From Candidatus Coatesiibacteriota bacterium (GTDB lineage Bacteria; RBG-13-66-14): DNA of 7,914 nucleotides. Made by a program: the position numbers and the translations under genes. Location: assembly GCA_014728185.1 (NCBI GenBank), contig WJMB01000102.1:1-7914 (forward strand). The letters run 5' to 3'. Positions 5,191 to 7,914 of this stretch are shown here, one piece after another (the stretch's first letter is position 1; each line of letters starts with the position of its first letter). Below the pieces are notes generated by a model. It ran no database searches. It was given only the letters and a program-made list of their open reading frames with translations, and was not told the origin of the DNA.

Positions 5191-7914
5191 ATGTCCCGAC
5201 TGAACATCGTCCCCCGTTTCATCGTCGAACAGGACGAACTCGGCCGGCGCGGCGGAGGATTCAAAGCTGCGGTCCTGTTCTTCGACATCGTCGACTTCAC
5301 CCGGATCACCCGGGAGCTGCAGACCAGGGGACGGGCGGGCGCCGAGGAGCTGTCGCTGCTGCTCAAGGGCGTGCTGACACCGACGATCGCCGCCATCTAC
5401 GACGGCGGCGGCTTCGTCACAGGTTTCGCCGGTGATTCGCTGATCGCCCTTTTCCCACGGGGTGACGGCTCGCGTCGGCGGGTCTGCGCCGGAGCCCTGC
5501 GGACGGCCGCTGCGATCCGCGACAAGCTGGATCGTCGCAACCGGCGCCGAAAGGGGACGGCCGGACGGCGTGAGGTGCTGGCCAAGCTGGGCCTGTCCTT
5601 CGGTCTGATCGAGTGGGGCGTGCTGGGAGCCGGCAACGACAAGAGCTTCTACTTCGCCGGGGAGGGACTGAGCGGTTGCGCGGCCCTGAACAAGATCTGC
5701 CGGCCGGGGGAGATCGTGACGACGGACGACTACCCCGCCGTCGGCGTCACGAATCATCCCGACGACGGCAGCGGCCGCGGGGAAAGGCGTCTGCGCCGCC
5801 TGAGCAAGCGTCTCGTTGCACCCTTCACCTCGCCGGAGGCTCTACGCCCCGGGCTGCGCGACGAGTTCCGCGACGTGGTCAGTGTCTTCGTCGCCCTGCG
5901 CCGGGAGGTCGGCTTCGAGAACCTGGACGAGGTCGCCCGAACGGTGCTGCCGTTGTGCCGCGAGTACGGCGGCTACTTCAACGGATTTATCGTTGATGAC
6001 AAAGGGCCGCACCTGTCATGCTTCTTCGGCGCCCCGCGCTCCCACGAGAACAACGTCAAGCGGGCGCTGGACTTCGCCGCCGGGGTGCGGGCGGAGTTCA
6101 AAGATCAGGTGCGTGTCGGCATCTCCCGCGATACAGTCTACACCGGCTTCGTCGGCTCGACGAAGCGCTGCCAGTACACGGCGCTGGGCGACGCGGTCAA
6201 CCTGGCAGCCCGTCTGATGCAGCGGGCCGGCTGGGGCGAGGTGCTGGTCGGGAGCAACGTCAAGCGGCATCTTCCCGTTGAGTACGAGGTCGCGCGAATA
6301 GACAGGGCCGGGCTGAAAGGCCTCGACGGACCCGTCGAGACCTGCGTCGTCGAGCCGGCGTCACGGACCGGGGAGAGTCGTTTTTTCGAGGGCCGGTTGA
6401 TCGGCCGCCGGGAGGAGCTGCGGCGTATCCGGAACTTCATCGAACACTCTAACAGCGACGAGAGGCCCGGCGTGATGTACATCTACGGCAACCCGGGCAT
6501 CGGCAAGTCCCGGCTGGTCCACGAGGTCTCGCGGCGTCTCACCGGCGGGGTGGAGCTGCTGGAGTTGCAGGCCGACGAGATCCTGCAGAAGAGCAAGAAC
6601 CCGTTCACGGCCTTCTTCAAGAACTATTTCGGCTACCGGGAGAACGAATCGGCGCAGGTCAACACCGCCCGTTTCCAGCGGCGCTGGAGGAGGATGATCG
6701 AGGAGCCGACCGCCGCGACGGATGAGCGATCCGGCGAGCTGGTCGCCGAGCTGGAGCGGACCAAGTCGCTTTTGGCCGCCTTGATCGGTATCTACTGGGA
6801 GGGCTCGCTCTACGAGCAGCTCAATCCCAGCGGGCGCTCGGAGAACACCCTGACCGCCGTGGTCGCCTTCTTCCTGGCCCGGAGCCTGTTGACCCCCCTG
6901 GTCATCGCCCAGGATGACCTGCAGTGGCTGGACGAGGAGTCGGCGGGCATCTATCGGGCACTGCTCAAGGCGGCGTCCGGTTATCCTTTGACCCTGCTGC
7001 CGCTCAGCCGCTATCGGGACGACGGCGGCAAACCCCGCCTCGAGACCCCGGCGCAGGCCGTCGTCGAGGAGCTCGAACTCGACCCCCTGCCCGCCGGTGG
7101 CAACGACGAACTGCTGGCCGACAAACTGGGCGGGCCCGCCGATGACGAACTGCGCGCCTTCGTCAACGAGCGGGCGGCGGGCAACCCCTTCTACCTGGAG
7201 CAGTTGGCCCTCTACCTGGAGGAGAACGAGCTGCTTAAGCGCGACGGGGAGCGTTACACCCTGGTCAGCGACACCGCGACGGTTCCCGACAGTCTGCGCC
7301 CGATGCTGATCGCCCGCATCGACCGCCTCTCGCGGAACCTGCGCGAGCTGGTCCAGGTCGCCGCGGTGCTAGGGCGGGAGTTCGAGGCCGAGGTCCTGGC
7401 CGGGGTGGTCACCGCGATCTCGAAGCAGGTCACCCGAGCGGAGGTCAAGCCTCTGCTGCAACAGGGCGAGGGCGCGGCTATCTGGTCCCTGGTCGGCGAG
7501 CTGCTCTACCTATTCAAGCACGCCCTGCTGCGCGAGGCGGCCTACGAGATGCAGCTCTTCCGTCGGCTGCGGAACCTTCACGGCCTCGTCGGCGAGACCC
7601 TGGAACGACTGCACGGGGACGACAAGAATCGTTACGCCGACATCGCCTACCACTACCATCAGGCCCAACAAAGCGCCAAGGCGCGCGAGTATCTGATCAA
7701 GGCGGCCGATTTCGCCAGGGTCGAGTACATGAACGAGGAGAGTCTCGGCCTCTACGAGACCGCCCTGGGGCATATCAGCACACCGTGGGAGCGCTATGAG
7801 GTGCTGGACAAGATGGCCGATGTTCTTCATCGGGTGGGCCGCTGGGAGGAGCAGCGGGCCAAACTGGATGAATGCCTGGCGCTGCTCGGGGAGCTGGGCG
7901 ATAAAGCCCTGATA
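5191..7914 (+). CDS. Soluble-adenylyl-cyclase-like protein: tandem class III cyclase domains, STAND/AAA_16 NTPase, TPR-like region (3' truncated)
   Basis: The frame is open for 908 codons from ATG 5191 to the window edge, with no stop. AAAGG (5179-5183) lies 7 nt before the start. Cyclase domain 1 (about 25-185) has FFDIVDFT (D32) and FAGDS (D82), the two metal-binding Asp. Cyclase domain 2 (about 228-388) lacks them (VFVALRREVGF) but keeps DDKG (K271), QYTALGD (T330) and NLAAR (N337, R341), the substrate-contact and transition-state residues. The tandem pair should therefore form one active site, as in mammalian ADCY10. An AAA_16 domain starts at LIGRREEL (403-410), with Walker A GNPGIGKS (433-440), a Walker-B-like VIAQDD (571-576) and GNPFYLEQL (664-672). 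Helical TPR-like repeats begin near 812. No membrane segment is seen, so it is probably cytosolic. The product is most likely cAMP. The C-terminus is outside the window. Confidence 0.92.
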   Translation, partial: MSRLNIVPRFIVEQDELGRRGGGFKAAVLFFDIVDFTRITRELQTRGRAGAEELSLLLKGVLTPTIAAIYDGGGFVTGFAGDSLIALFPRGDGSRRRVCAGALRTAAAIRDKLDRRNRRRKGTAGRREVLAKLGLSFGLIEWGVLGAGNDKSFYFAGEGLSGCAALNKICRPGEIVTTDDYPAVGVTNHPDDGSGRGERRLRRLSKRLVAPFTSPEALRPGLRDEFRDVVSVFVALRREVGFENLDEVARTVLPLCREYGGYFNGFIVDDKGPHLSCFFGAPRSHENNVKRALDFAAGVRAEFKDQVRVGISRDTVYTGFVGSTKRCQYTALGDAVNLAARLMQRAGWGEVLVGSNVKRHLPVEYEVARIDRAGLKGLDGPVETCVVEPASRTGESRFFEGRLIGRREELRRIRNFIEHSNSDERPGVMYIYGNPGIGKSRLVHEVSRRLTGGVELLELQADEILQKSKNPFTAFFKNYFGYRENESAQVNTARFQRRWRRMIEEPTAATDERSGELVAELERTKSLLAALIGIYWEGSLYEQLNPSGRSENTLTAVVAFFLARSLLTPLVIAQDDLQWLDEESAGIYRALLKAASGYPLTLLPLSRYRDDGGKPRLETPAQAVVEELELDPLPAGGNDELLADKLGGPADDELRAFVNERAAGNPFYLEQLALYLEENELLKRDGERYTLVSDTATVPDSLRPMLIARIDRLSRNLRELVQVAAVLGREFEAEVLAGVVTAISKQVTRAEVKPLLQQGEGAAIWSLVGELLYLFKHALLREAAYEMQLFRRLRNLHGLVGETLERLHGDDKNRYADIAYHYHQAQQSAKAREYLIKAADFARVEYMNEESLGLYETALGHISTPWERYEVLDKMADVLHRVGRWEEQRAKLDECLALLGELGDKALI

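Noticed and set aside
5104..5757. Minus-strand frames antisense to the start of the cyclase gene
   Set aside because: They overlap conserved cyclase motifs on the + strand and show no family features of their own.
1..7914. CRISPR arrays, tRNA or rRNA genes
   Set aside because: I saw no regularly spaced repeats and no tRNA or rRNA signature on either strand.

Overview
This GC-rich window (most codons in the main genes end in G or C) holds five genes, all on the + strand, separated by two sizeable intergenic stretches. The first gene ends in a FlgD/T9SS-like C-terminal sorting module (PYPNP, LYDLAGRRVRTL, GVYLLRL). Together with the high GC, this suggests an uncultivated lineage of FCB or candidate-phylum type (Coatesbacteria, Eisenbacteria or Latescibacteria are the kind of group meant). 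That placement is inference, because the window has no rRNA or other phylogenetic marker.

Layout. Positions 1-1346 are the 3' part of a large secreted multidomain protein, closed by a strong intrinsic terminator (1363-1389). Positions 1409-2089 encode an integral-membrane ICMT/PEMT-type methyltransferase. Positions 2090-2968 contain no recognisable gene. This stretch has stem-loops, one copy of a 62-nt repeat and a sharply AT-rich island (22 G/C in 80 nt at 2721-2800). Positions 2969-3931 encode a cation diffusion facilitator (CDF) metal exporter with a His-rich N-terminus. Positions 3932-4469 are a second gene-poor stretch, with a three-armed set of competing hairpins, the second copy of the repeat, and a good sigma70-type promoter. 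Positions 4470-4988 encode a 2-Cys peroxiredoxin (AhpC/Prx1) followed by a hairpin terminator. From 5191 to the window end runs a large signalling protein: two tandem class III cyclase domains, a STAND/AAA_16 NTPase and the start of a TPR-like region. It is open for 908 codons and continues past the window.

The genes look like separate transcription units rather than one operon. Terminators follow the first gene and ahpC, and separate promoters can be proposed for ahpC and the cyclase gene. The metal exporter and peroxiredoxin are stress-type functions, but nothing in the sequence ties them to the cyclase.

The most interesting items are these. (1) The cyclase protein has the domain order of mammalian soluble adenylyl cyclase (ADCY10): a metal-binding C1 domain, a C2 domain with the transition-state Asn/Arg, then NTPase and TPR. 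The two C1 residues that bind bicarbonate in ADCY10 are not conserved. (2) The CDF transporter has HxxxH where HxxxD is usual in TM2. (3) The two intergenic stretches share a diverged 62-nt direct repeat next to elaborate inverted repeats, suggesting a multi-copy intergenic element.
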